DNA of 11,815 bases from positions 1 through 11,815 of the forward strand of contig DBFBLF010000015.1 of assembly GCA_048204295.1 (NCBI GenBank), in the 5' to 3' direction. Each line of letters begins with the position of its first letter. Within the stretch, counting starts at the first letter, position 1. Positions 1 to 6,867 of the stretch are shown piece after piece. The DNA comes from Metaruminococcus_A sp900762715. GTDB lineage: Bacteria; Bacillota; Clostridia; Oscillospirales; Ruminococcaceae. The position numbers and the translations under genes are program-made. The notes beneath the pieces were generated by a model that was not told where the DNA came from, searched no databases, and saw only the letters and a list, made by a program, of their open reading frames with translations.

Positions 1-1289
1 ACGAGCATGTCTGGGCGGAAGACTGGACCAGCGACGGCACACATCACTGGAAAGCCTGCACGGCAGAGGGCTGCGCCGAAAAAGACCAGTACGGAGTGCA
101 TCAGATAGCAAACGGGGTTTGTACGGTGTGCAAGGCTGAAGTAGAAACATCCGGGGTACAGACGTATGCGGTAAAGGTGAACGGCATCGCCGTCACCAGC
201 GCCAACGCCAGCGACATTCTGGGTGATGCCGACGGTGACGGCGCCACGGCATACTATGATCCGGCGGCCAACACCTTGACACTGGATAACGCCCAGCTGA
301 CATCCAGCGGCTACGGCGCTGTATGGGCGCAGGAAGAGAACTTTACCCTTGTGCTGAAAGGTGAGAATCAGATTACCGGAGAAGGGGACTTCCCTCACTC
401 CGCGGTTTATTCCCACGGGGCTATGACGGTCAAAGGAAACGGAAGCCTGACCACCAGCGGCACCTATTTCGGCCTGTTTGGCAACAATACCATTACCATT
501 GAAGACGGGGCGTCTGTAGATCTTACCGTTGACTTTTCCAGCAACGAGCAGGATCAGCCATATGCCGCAGTCAGAGCAATCGGCGGACTGACGGTGGACG
601 GCGCGACGCTGAATGCGAAGAACAATGCAACTCAGGATGCCGGTTTCGGCACTCCGGGCATTAATACTGACCTTACGGCGATTAACGGAGCGAAGGTGAA
701 TATTTCTTCCGTAAACGATCACGGCATCTGCGGTGATGTCATCGTCAGCGGAGCCGGAACCGTAGTAAATGCCTCTTCTGCAAGCGGCGAGCACTATGGT
801 ATCTTTGCTGGCCAGGAAGATATCTTTGGTGAATTGGGCGGCGATCAGAAGGGGATCTTCACCATCTCCGACGGAGCGGTTGTCACTGCCAGCGGCGGAA
901 AGGGCGCCATGCGCTGGAAACCTGACTTATCTGGCTACACCGATCCTGTTGTAGCGGCCGGTGATTCTGCTGCGGCTGAGGAAATTATTGGCGATCCTGC
1001 CGGCACAGAGTATCAGAACGAAAAATATGTGCAGGTTCGTTCCTCTTTGGAGCCGGTTGAACCCACTGAGCCAACGGATCCTACTGACCCGACCACTCCT
1101 ACCGACCCGACTGAGCCAACCGATCCAGCCAAGCCCGAACAGCAGGGCAAGCCTTCTGGGCAAACAGAAAGCCCGCAGACCGGCGACAGTAGCGATATGG
1201 CGCTGTGGATCGGCCTGATGCTGGCCTCCTGCGGCGGCGTGCTGGGAATGCTGCTCTACAGGCGGAAAAAGGCGGCGGCCGGGAAATAG
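1..1289 (+). CDS. Cell-wall-anchored surface protein, C-terminal part (5' partial)
   Basis: The frame is already open at base 3, so the start lies upstream; GTG at 96 is only an internal codon. Visible order: a zinc-ribbon-like module of the HxW...HHW...CxxxxC...CxxC type (bases 3-140; residues read EHVWAEDW, CTAEGC, CTVC) that is often repeated in clostridial surface proteins; then roughly 280 residues rich in short beta-strand and Gly/Asn turn patterns (TLTLDNA, GALTV/GSLTTSG-like repeats), suggesting a parallel beta-helix or carbohydrate-binding fold of the Cthe_2159 kind (inference); then a Pro/Thr/Asp-rich wall-spanning linker; then SPQTGD (1170-1187), a hydrophobic helix and the basic tail YRRKKAAAGK. 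This is a sortase sorting signal with Ser in place of the usual Leu. It is followed after 112 bases by a second surface gene on the same strand. The surface role is secure; the ligand is unknown. Confidence 0.85.
   Translation, partial: EHVWAEDWTSDGTHHWKACTAEGCAEKDQYGVHQIANGVCTVCKAEVETSGVQTYAVKVNGIAVTSANASDILGDADGDGATAYYDPAANTLTLDNAQLTSSGYGAVWAQEENFTLVLKGENQITGEGDFPHSAVYSHGAMTVKGNGSLTTSGTYFGLFGNNTITIEDGASVDLTVDFSSNEQDQPYAAVRAIGGLTVDGATLNAKNNATQDAGFGTPGINTDLTAINGAKVNISSVNDHGICGDVIVSGAGTVVNASSASGEHYGIFAGQEDIFGELGGDQKGIFTISDGAVVTASGGKGAMRWKPDLSGYTDPVVAAGDSAAAEEIIGDPAGTEYQNEKYVQVRSSLEPVEPTEPTDPTDPTTPTDPTEPTDPAKPEQQGKPSGQTESPQTGDSSDMALWIGLMLASCGGVLGMLLYRRKKAAAGK
1056..1140 (+). repeat. Pro-Thr-Asp-rich coding tandem repeat (wall linker)
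   Basis: The codons encode repeated P-T-(E/D) triplets; ACTGAGCCAAC-GAT occurs twice and ACTGACCCGACC-type variants lie between. Such low-complexity linkers carry the ectodomain through peptidoglycan and often vary in length between strains. Confidence 0.7.
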
Positions 1290-1315
1290 CCTGTCTGCCT
1301 GAAACCAACCGAAAA

Positions 1316-1375
1316 AGCCGGCGGGAAGCGGCGGACGGAAACGGGACTATGTGTCCTGGCCGCCCTTCCCCGGCT
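1316..1375 (+). other. Imperfect long hairpin between two surface genes
   Basis: AGCCGG...GGAAG (1316-1328, with a two-base bulge) is complementary to CTTCCCCGGCT (1365-1375). Inside it, GGCGG (1330-1334) pairs with CCGCC (1360-1364). No T-run follows, so it is not a classic terminator. It ends about 15 bases before the ribosome binding site of the next gene and could affect mRNA stability or translation (inference). It spans the spurious upstream GTG at 1351. Confidence 0.4.
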
Positions 1376-1401
1376 GGACCGGAAAGAAACGGAGGCGACT
1401 T

Positions 1402-3255
1402 ATGAAAAAACTGTTTGCGGCGCTGCTGACGCTCTGTATGGTGTTTGGGATGGCCGTCCCGGCCTTTGCGGCCGGAGATCCCCTTACCATCCGCTTTTAC
1501 TACGGCGGCGCGGACTACGGCAGATATAAGGAAGGCTGGATTGACGTCGGCAATATTGATACCGGCGCCGGCCGGTTCTATGCGGCGATAAACTTCGGGG
1601 ATGAGGAAATTGGAGGGGACATCAATCCTGCGGACAAAAGCATCACCGGCAGCCATGACCTCATCGGTTCAGCGTGGCTGTATTATGATGTGGAGGCTGC
1701 GGACAGCTCCAGCTTCTCCGTTGCGCTCCCCAAGGGTCCGAGCTACCACTACCCCGGCAGCGAATACAGCCCGCCCGAGACCACCGAGTTTGCCGCATGG
1801 GTGGTGAGCGACGGAAACGGCGGGTATAAGGAGCTGGATGGTTCCGTCACGGCGGAGGATGTTCAGAACGCAATCGTGACGGACGAGGAAGGAAAAAGAG
1901 TCGCCGTGATCAAGGCGGCTTTTCCGGCGGTTGTCATAGACAAAAACGCGCTGACCTATGAAGAGACCGGACATCCGAAATATGCCGTCATCCTGCGAGC
2001 CAATGGCGGAACCTTTGCGGAGGATGGCAGCGACCATTTGTATGTGTGCCCGCAGTCGCTGGAATATTCCGCTCTGAACGACTTTTTCGTGGAGGCATCC
2101 TGTCCTAAGCCGTCAAACGGCGATATGGTGTTCGCCGGCTGGTACAAGGACGAGGCCTGCACCGACGGGCCGGTCACCTATCTGAACATTAACGATGATT
2201 TGAAGGAAGAACCCGCCTATGTCGCGCCCTATGTGCCGATGGATTTGTACGCAAGGTGGGAGCCGGCCGGCTTTGTGCCGGGCAATACCTCCACGCCGGC
2301 GGATGAGCCGGGCGGACCTTCGGAAAACAATACCCCCGCCCCTTCGGACGAGGGAAACAGCAACCTCCCGTTTGCTATCGGCGCGATTGCCGCCATTCTG
2401 CTTTTGGGCCTGCTGACTCTGCTGTTCCTGCTGTGGAAGGGACCCGTTACCCTGAGCTTTTACTACGGCGGCGCGGACTACGGCAGTTACAGGGACGGCC
2501 TGGTGAATTTGGGCCGTGTGGATACAAAGGCCGGCAAGCTCCAGGCGGTTTACCGCTACCTTGACCCTGAGACGAAAACGTGGAAAACACTGGTCGGGAC
2601 GATCAATCCGGAGGATAAAAGCATTGACAACGATGACCCGCGGCTCCTGAAGGGCAAGCTCTATTACAACAGGAAGCCGTTTCTCAGGCTTAAGTTTTCT
2701 GTCCCCCTGCCGGATGGCGTGGACTATCACTTCCCCGGCGGCGAGGGCGCTGAGCCGGTCACCGTAAGCTTTGCCGCATGGATGGTAAAGGACGGAAACG
2801 GCGGCTACAAGGCCCTGGAAGATCCCGTCACGTCCCAGGCGGTGAAGCCTGCCGTGGAGACGGAGAAAGTCAAGCGGCGCAAGGTTCTCATCACGGCGGC
2901 GTTCCGTTCGGAAATGGTAGACGGGAATGCCCTGAATGATGAAAACGGGAATCCCCGATACGCCGTCAGGCTGCATGCCAACGGCGGGACTTTTGAAGCG
3001 GACGGGACCGATCTGTTGTATATGAAGCCGCGGTCGCTGGAATTTGCAGACCAGGAGATTTTCTATGTGGAGGCTACCTGCCTAAAACCGACGAGTAGCG
3101 GCAAGGTATTCACCGGATGGTACAGGGATAAAGCCTGCACCGCCGGCCCGGTAACAGGGCTTAAAATCCTTGAAGAGCTGAAAGAGCGTCCTGTCAGGGA
3201 AGCACCCTATGCGCCGATGGATCTCTACGCCAAATGGGAGATGCAGGAAAGCTGA
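1402..3255 (+). CDS. Membrane protein with duplicated module on both sides of one TM helix
   Basis: The start is ATG 1402 because GGAGG (1391-1395) sits 6 bases upstream and a perfect signal peptide follows (MKKLFAALLTLCMVFGMAVP, then AFA cleavage near residue 23). A GTG at 1351 in frame is rejected: it would bury the signal peptide. The mature protein has a module at about residues 26-288, a Pro/Ser/Asn-rich linker at 289-321, a strong membrane helix at 322-345 with acidic flank outside and Lys346 inside, and a second homologous module at 347-617. Both modules begin with FYYGGADYG and end with an InlB B-repeat-like segment (ANGGTF, GWY+D+AC, PMDLYA+WE). The first copy is strongly acidic and the second roughly neutral, with about twice as many Lys/Arg. 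By the usual topology, copy 1 is extracellular and copy 2 cytoplasmic. No catalytic motif is seen; function unknown. No sortase signal. Confidence 0.85.
   Translation: MKKLFAALLTLCMVFGMAVPAFAAGDPLTIRFYYGGADYGRYKEGWIDVGNIDTGAGRFYAAINFGDEEIGGDINPADKSITGSHDLIGSAWLYYDVEAADSSSFSVALPKGPSYHYPGSEYSPPETTEFAAWVVSDGNGGYKELDGSVTAEDVQNAIVTDEEGKRVAVIKAAFPAVVIDKNALTYEETGHPKYAVILRANGGTFAEDGSDHLYVCPQSLEYSALNDFFVEASCPKPSNGDMVFAGWYKDEACTDGPVTYLNINDDLKEEPAYVAPYVPMDLYARWEPAGFVPGNTSTPADEPGGPSENNTPAPSDEGNSNLPFAIGAIAAILLLGLLTLLFLLWKGPVTLSFYYGGADYGSYRDGLVNLGRVDTKAGKLQAVYRYLDPETKTWKTLVGTINPEDKSIDNDDPRLLKGKLYYNRKPFLRLKFSVPLPDGVDYHFPGGEGAEPVTVSFAAWMVKDGNGGYKALEDPVTSQAVKPAVETEKVKRRKVLITAAFRSEMVDGNALNDENGNPRYAVRLHANGGTFEADGTDLLYMKPRSLEFADQEIFYVEATCLKPTSSGKVFTGWYRDKACTAGPVTGLKILEELKERPVREAPYAPMDLYAKWEMQES
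1493..1523 (+). repeat. 31-bp direct repeat, copy 1 (module start)
   Basis: The 31 bases here are identical to 2456-2486 and encode the opening FYYGGADYG of each module. It is the longest unbroken identity seen between the two halves of the gene and supports an internal duplication. Confidence 0.9.
2456..2486 (+). repeat. 31-bp direct repeat, copy 2 (module start)
   Basis: Second copy of the 31-bp identity at 1493-1523, located just after the membrane helix. The repeats are 963 bases (321 codons) apart, in the same frame, so recombination between them would delete one module plus the membrane helix without a frameshift. Confidence 0.9.
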
Positions 3256-3261
3256 AAACGC

Positions 3262-3311
3262 AGAAGGGATATCCCTTCTTTATGCTTTGGTATTCACCAA
3301 AGCATAAAGAA
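3262..3311. repeat. Palindrome overlapping a 16-bp perfect hairpin
   Basis: AGAAGGGATATCCCTTCT (3262-3279) is a perfect 18-base palindrome. Its last four bases start the left arm of a perfect 16-bp stem: 3276-3291 (TTCTTTATGCTTTGGT) pairs with 3296-3311 around the loop ATTC. The two structures share bases, so they compete. The position 6 bases after a stop codon fits a terminator or mRNA-end structure, but no T-tract follows on either strand. Confidence 0.7.
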
Positions 3312-3477
3312 CCTTAACTGCGGCAGGGAAGGTTATTCGTTCCGCCCTGGCTGCCTGAACCGACGCACCGGGGAACGGATGGCATAGAAATACAGAAAAA
3401 AAGGCGGTGATACCCTAAAGAGAATCATCAAACCGTTTATTCACATGAATTTTATCTTGAAAGGAGAAAAATCAATC

Positions 3478-5304
3478 ATGAAACTAAAGCGCAAACTTCT
3501 TGCAGGACTGCTGACGCTTTGTATGGCTGTTGGAATGGCTGTGCCGGCATTTGCGGCGAACGGCCCCTCGTCCGGGGACTACAGTTCTGCATACCTCAGG
3601 CTCGGTAATTCGGAGGATGGGTATCAGACGCTCTTTGCCAACAGCGGCCAGATTGACGATGTATCAGGTGCTGTTTATGATAAGGCGAGCAACACCGTTA
3701 CCCTGACCAACTACAACAACCCGACCAATATCCTTGTCGCCAACGAGATGGGTGATGACCTGAAGCTTAAGCTGGTAGGTGACAACCACATCTCCTCGCT
3801 GGTGGTATACGGTTTCGGCTGGGGCGGCAACCTGGAGATCATCGGGGATGGCTCCCTGACCATCAATGAGAATAAAACGTCCAGCGATGCAATCCTGTTC
3901 ATGGCTGAGGGAACACAGGGCGCACTCAAGGTCGGTTCGGAGGCCACCTTAACGGCCTATAAGATGCCGGATGCTCCGCATTTCTCAACATATTCGGCTT
4001 CGTTTGTAGGGACAACCTCTAAGTCCCTCCCGTTCTCTGGTAACCTGGTAAACGCTCTCACTCTGGCCGAGGGTTCCGGTGTCGAAGGAGAGAGAAATAA
4101 AACCGAAGATGTAATCGTAGAAGATGTCGAAACGTATGATAGAACTTGGAATGTTGGCACGAAGGACGGAAAGAAATACGGCATCTCCTTTGGTTCCATT
4201 GGATTTGGAGAAGCTGAGACAAAAGTTGCCTGGATCTATGAATTGGTTCAGGTAGACGGCCTTAGCAGCGGAAATGACCACATTGCCGTTGAGGTTGAAA
4301 CGATAGAGAATTGCGAGACATGGCCTGAGGAATATACCCAGACAGGTGAAAAAATCAGTGCTTATGTAGCGCAGCCTTTGCCGATGACGATCCTCACAAA
4401 GGGTGGGGATACCTTTTACTGGGGACAGGATGACATCGTATTCCCTGAGGGCGGCGGCGTTGGAACTCCTTGGTATTCCGTCTATCAGGACACCGGTGTT
4501 GATCTGACAGCAACGGATCTTGGCGGTACAACCCTTACGGGAAATCTGGTCGTTCCAGTAGATGGAGAGAGAAACCAGACCGATGACGCACAGAAGATTC
4601 CGGAGGGCTATACGACAATTCGTGAGAAGACCGGCACCTATAATTACTATTGTACCAATGATGTGATCAAAGTATCCCCGTCCGGGACTTCTACCGAGCC
4701 GGGCACTGATCCTGGAACAAAACCTGGTGAGGATACTGGCGCCAAAGATCTGACTGCTTCCGAAACCGGCGTTTCCATCTCCCTGACCGACGGCGTGCCG
4801 GAGGGAGCAGAGCTTTATGCCGATACCATCGCGCAGGAAAGCGTACTGGGAAGCCGTCCGGAGCTGAAAGAGGAGCTGCCGGGCCTGCTGTCCATTTACG
4901 ACATCAGCGTTAGAAAAGACGGTAAAGCTTTGGAAATCAAGGATAACCCCATGACGGTCAAAATCCCGATGAACGACCACCTGAAGGGCTACAAATACTA
5001 CCAGGCGGTATATCTGGGTGACCCGCTGGAACGCTTTGATGCAGTGGTGGAAGGTGACTTCCTGGTGTTTGAGACTACCCATCTGAGCCAGTATGCTATC
5101 CTTGGCTCCAACACGCCGTTTTCAACCAGTACGGTTCAGGACGAAGAGCAGACCGGCGCGGGCGATCAGTCTTCCGATACAACTAATCCGCAGACCGGGG
5201 ACAGCAGCAACATGATGCTGTGGATTGGTCTTCTGGCTGCATCCGGAGCCGGCGCTGTTGGCATGACGCTTTACAGCAGAAAGAAAAAGGAACAGAATAT
5301 CTAA
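3478..5304 (+). CDS. Cell-wall-anchored surface protein with NPQTGD sorting signal
   Basis: ATG 3478 is chosen over ATG 3445 because AAGGAG (3461-3466) lies 11 bases upstream and a signal peptide (basic MKLKRK, hydrophobic core, AFA cleavage near residue 26) begins there; the protein is 608 residues. Residues ~30-200 hold a beta-rich, Gly-turn domain resembling that of the first gene (TVTLTNYNN, LKLKLVGDN, LEIIGDGSLTI). A middle region with no recognised domain follows. After a Thr/Pro/Gly linker (about 402-420) comes a beta-sandwich-like domain ending in FETTHLSQYAI, a pattern common before the anchors of clostridial adhesins. The end is NPQTGD (570-575), a hydrophobic helix and the basic tail SRKKKEQNI. 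This is a sortase substrate. The signal peptide closely matches that of the gene before it. An adhesin or glycan-binding role is inference. Confidence 0.85.
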   Translation: MKLKRKLLAGLLTLCMAVGMAVPAFAANGPSSGDYSSAYLRLGNSEDGYQTLFANSGQIDDVSGAVYDKASNTVTLTNYNNPTNILVANEMGDDLKLKLVGDNHISSLVVYGFGWGGNLEIIGDGSLTINENKTSSDAILFMAEGTQGALKVGSEATLTAYKMPDAPHFSTYSASFVGTTSKSLPFSGNLVNALTLAEGSGVEGERNKTEDVIVEDVETYDRTWNVGTKDGKKYGISFGSIGFGEAETKVAWIYELVQVDGLSSGNDHIAVEVETIENCETWPEEYTQTGEKISAYVAQPLPMTILTKGGDTFYWGQDDIVFPEGGGVGTPWYSVYQDTGVDLTATDLGGTTLTGNLVVPVDGERNQTDDAQKIPEGYTTIREKTGTYNYYCTNDVIKVSPSGTSTEPGTDPGTKPGEDTGAKDLTASETGVSISLTDGVPEGAELYADTIAQESVLGSRPELKEELPGLLSIYDISVRKDGKALEIKDNPMTVKIPMNDHLKGYKYYQAVYLGDPLERFDAVVEGDFLVFETTHLSQYAILGSNTPFSTSTVQDEEQTGAGDQSSDTTNPQTGDSSNMMLWIGLLAASGAGAVGMTLYSRKKKEQNI

Positions 5305-5313
5305 CATTTTACG

Positions 5314-5342
5314 GCCGCCATCTGCCCGATGGCGGCTGTTTT
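5314..5342 (+). terminator. Rho-independent terminator of the surface genes
   Basis: A 9-bp GC-rich stem, GCCGCCATC (5314-5322) with GATGGCGGC (5328-5336), has a TGCCC loop and is followed by TGTTTTA. It starts 9 bases after the stop codon of the NPQTGD protein. Confidence 0.9.
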
Positions 5343-5371
5343 AGAAGGAAGGTGGGATTATCAAACGAATT

Positions 5372-5788
5372 GTGATTTTGGAACTATCAGACCAGGATAA
5401 CGTTGCTTTAGAGGAAATTTCAAAGATTTTGGAGCGTCATCCTGATTTGAAGCTGATTGAAATGGTAGTTGAACCGACATTGATTTTTAACCACCTCATA
5501 ATTGACACAGGAAAAAGAAAGGTATACTATAATCAGCAGGAGGTATTACTGACAACAAAAGAGTATGAACTACTTTACCGACTGGCCTTGTATGAAGGGC
5601 GGGTGTTGTCATACAGGCAGCTTTATGAGGCTGTATGGGGAGAAGATCCAATGGGAAATGAAGCCAATGCGGTAAGCTGTCATGTATACGGCCTGCGCAG
5701 AAAATTTCGTGAGATAGCACCCAGCTTACCTTCTGCTATCCGTTGTGTTCGAGAAGTTGGCTTTTGTTTTGAGGATATTACGGAATAA
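5372..5788 (+). CDS. Receiver-less OmpR/PhoB-type winged-helix regulator
   Basis: The 138 residues from GTG 5372 contain a complete OmpR/PhoB-type winged helix at about 41-135: LLTTKEYELLYRLALYEGRVLS, YRQLYEAVWG, NAVSCHVYGLRRKF as recognition helix, and IRCVREVGFCF as wing. The short N-terminal part is not a phospho-receiver domain. Such small proteins occur widely in Clostridia and presumably bind DNA without a partner kinase. The start is uncertain: AAGGAAGG (5346-5353) is too far from GTG 5372, while a normally placed start would fall at ATC 5360, giving the natural sequence (M)KRIVILELS. The gene lies downstream of a terminator and is followed by its own, so it is probably transcribed alone; no clear promoter was found. 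Confidence 0.8.
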   Translation: MILELSDQDNVALEEISKILERHPDLKLIEMVVEPTLIFNHLIIDTGKRKVYYNQQEVLLTTKEYELLYRLALYEGRVLSYRQLYEAVWGEDPMGNEANAVSCHVYGLRRKFREIAPSLPSAIRCVREVGFCFEDITE

Positions 5789-5831
5789 ATAGGGGAAACG
5801 ACCTGATAGCAGGTCGTTTCCCCTATTTATT
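5784..5831. terminator. Perfect 22-bp hairpin terminator overlapping the regulator stop codon
   Basis: Bases 5784-5805 pair perfectly with 5810-5831 around the loop ATAG. The core is AGGGGAAACGACCTG; the 3' arm ends in the T-rich CCCTATTTATT, and the 5' arm gives a similar T-rich end on the other strand, so it may act in both directions. It includes the TAA of the winged-helix gene. Confidence 0.85.
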
Positions 5832-6003
5832 TGAGCCATAAAGTCTTTTCTTACGGTGCAGTATTCAAAGGGCGGTAAAATTTGACATTATACAGCATTT
5901 TGTTGTTTGTTCTTGTCTAAACTTGCGACCGACTACGAAAATTCTACGGAAAATCTCTGAAAAATCTACAAAATTAGACGGTATAATCCCTATATCAACA
6001 ATT
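5832..6003. other. AT-rich intergenic stretch, possible promoter at its end
   Basis: No coding signal was found. TATAAT at 5982-5987 is a perfect -10 match for rightward transcription into the leader-like frame at 6004, but only a poor -35 (CTGAAA at 5957-5962, 19-base spacing) is present. A TTGACA at 5882-5887 has no matching -10. Nothing else is recognised here. Confidence 0.4.
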
Positions 6004-6069
6004 ATGAACGGGGATAAACATACCGGGCGGTTGTCCTATCCCCGCAGGGGGATAAAATGCCGGGGATAA
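6004..6069 (+). promoter_or_regulatory. Leader-like short frame with competing hairpins (attenuator candidate)
   Basis: ATG 6004 opens a 21-codon frame (MNGDKHTGRLSYPRRGIKCR, then G and TAA at 6067-6069) with no good ribosome binding site. Within it, GGGGATA occurs at 6010-6016, 6048-6054 and 6062-6068, and its complement TATCCCC once at 6037-6043. That segment can therefore pair with any one of three partners; the first and third pairings reach 8 bp. Mutually exclusive stems inside a short translated frame are the hallmark of attenuation leaders in front of resistance or biosynthesis genes. No intact gene of that kind follows directly, so the element may be orphaned. Assignment is inference. 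Confidence 0.5.
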
Positions 6070-6258
6070 AAAAGCAAACGGAAGCGTGATCTCAATTGGA
6101 GCGAATCTGAAATGAGGGCAACGAGCGAAAAGTATCGCCTTAATTCCTATGACGGCGAAGAACTGCCGTTTGAGAACTATATGAAACTTGACAATACAAA
6201 TCCGGCTCCAGATGAAGTTGCAAAAATGATTAAAGCACTCTTTTCAATCGAGGAGTAA
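6070..6258 (+). pseudogene. Short frame resembling the C-terminal tail of a lost protein
   Basis: An open frame runs from just after the TAA at 6067 to TAA 6256. Read from ATG 6112 it gives 48 residues (MRATSEKYRLNSYDGEELPF, then a tail ending in KMIKALFSIEE); the reading extends 14 codons upstream without an ATG. The acidic loop, DNTN, and final amphipathic helix (PDEVAKMIKALF) resemble the end of small P-loop kinase or nucleotidyl-group-transfer proteins, where D(N/T)(T/S)N is followed by a closing helix. This likeness is from memory and weak. There is no ribosome binding site before ATG 6112. It sits 21 bases before the acetyltransferase start, so it may be the end of a deleted upstream gene of that operon. 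Confidence 0.35.
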
Positions 6259-6279
6259 TTTACCGAAAGGAGTATCGAA

Positions 6280-6825
6280 ATGATATTTGAAGAAAAAACA
6301 ATCATATTGAAAGATGGCAGGACCGCCATCTTAAAAAGTCCATGTGTTGAGGATGCGGAAAAATTACTGAACTACATAAAGAAATCTTGTAGTGAAACTG
6401 ATTTTCTTGCACGCTATCCCGAAGAATGGACAACAACTATCGGGCAAGAGGAAGCATGGGTAAACCGCTTGCGCTCTGCCCCTGATACATTGGGTATCAC
6501 CTGTTACGTTGACGGTGAGGATGCCGGCAACTGTGAGATCAGCTTCAGAGGAGACATGAAAGTATCGCATCGTGCAACCATTGCCAATGCTATTCTCAAA
6601 GACTATTGGAACCTCGGTATCGGCTCTGCAATGTTCGAGGAGCTTGTATCGGCGGCACAGAACCGAGGAACCGAGATTATGGAGCTGGAGTTCATAGAGG
6701 GCAATGACCGTGCAAGACACTTGTACGAAAAATTCGGATTCCGTGTTGTTTGCGAAAGACCGAATATGTTTAAGCTCAAGGACGGCACTTACCGAAGTGA
6801 GTTCTATATGCAGAAATACTTATGA
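6280..6825 (+). CDS. GNAT-family N-acetyltransferase
   Basis: The 181-residue protein has the usual length of a single GNAT domain. AAAGGAG (6266-6272) lies 7 bases before ATG 6280. Motif A with the acetyl-CoA pyrophosphate-binding loop is NLGIGSAM (111-118), preceded by strand ANAILKDYW; motif B is NDRARHLYEKFGFRVV (142-157), where Asn142 and Tyr149 are the typical conserved residues. The N-terminal half (LKDGRTAILKSPCVEDAEKL) matches the acceptor-binding part of RimJ/RimL-like or small-molecule acetyltransferases. The substrate cannot be told from sequence: a protein N-terminus, an amine or an antibiotic are all possible. It converges with the leftward XRE/abiE operon over a shared terminator. 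Confidence 0.9.
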   Translation: MIFEEKTIILKDGRTAILKSPCVEDAEKLLNYIKKSCSETDFLARYPEEWTTTIGQEEAWVNRLRSAPDTLGITCYVDGEDAGNCEISFRGDMKVSHRATIANAILKDYWNLGIGSAMFEELVSAAQNRGTEIMELEFIEGNDRARHLYEKFGFRVVCERPNMFKLKDGTYRSEFYMQKYL

Positions 6826-6828
6826 TAA

Positions 6829-6862
6829 AAGGCAGGATTGTCAATTACGACAACCCTGCCTT
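6829..6862. terminator. Terminator between the convergent acetyltransferase gene and abiE/XRE operon
   Basis: AAGGCAGG-A-TTGTC (6829-6842) faces GACAA-C-CCTGCCTT (6849-6862). Read leftward the central mismatch becomes a G-T wobble, giving a 14-pair stem followed by TTTT, so it works best for the leftward operon; rightward it has one A-C mismatch and a weaker T-tract. Confidence 0.8.
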
Positions 6863-6867
6863 GAATA

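Noticed and set aside
1351..1401. GTG at 1351 as start of the duplicated-module protein
   Set aside because: It would place 17 basic/Pro/Trp-rich residues before a perfect signal peptide; ATG 1402 has an ideal ribosome binding site.
3312..3477. Riboswitch upstream of the NPQTGD protein
   Set aside because: Several short complementary segments exist, but no known aptamer consensus could be recognised.
2113..5082. Long open frames on the minus strand opposite the two large surface genes
   Set aside because: They lack ribosome binding sites and domain motifs, have unusual Arg/His-rich composition, and mirror the GC-biased codon positions of well-supported plus-strand genes.
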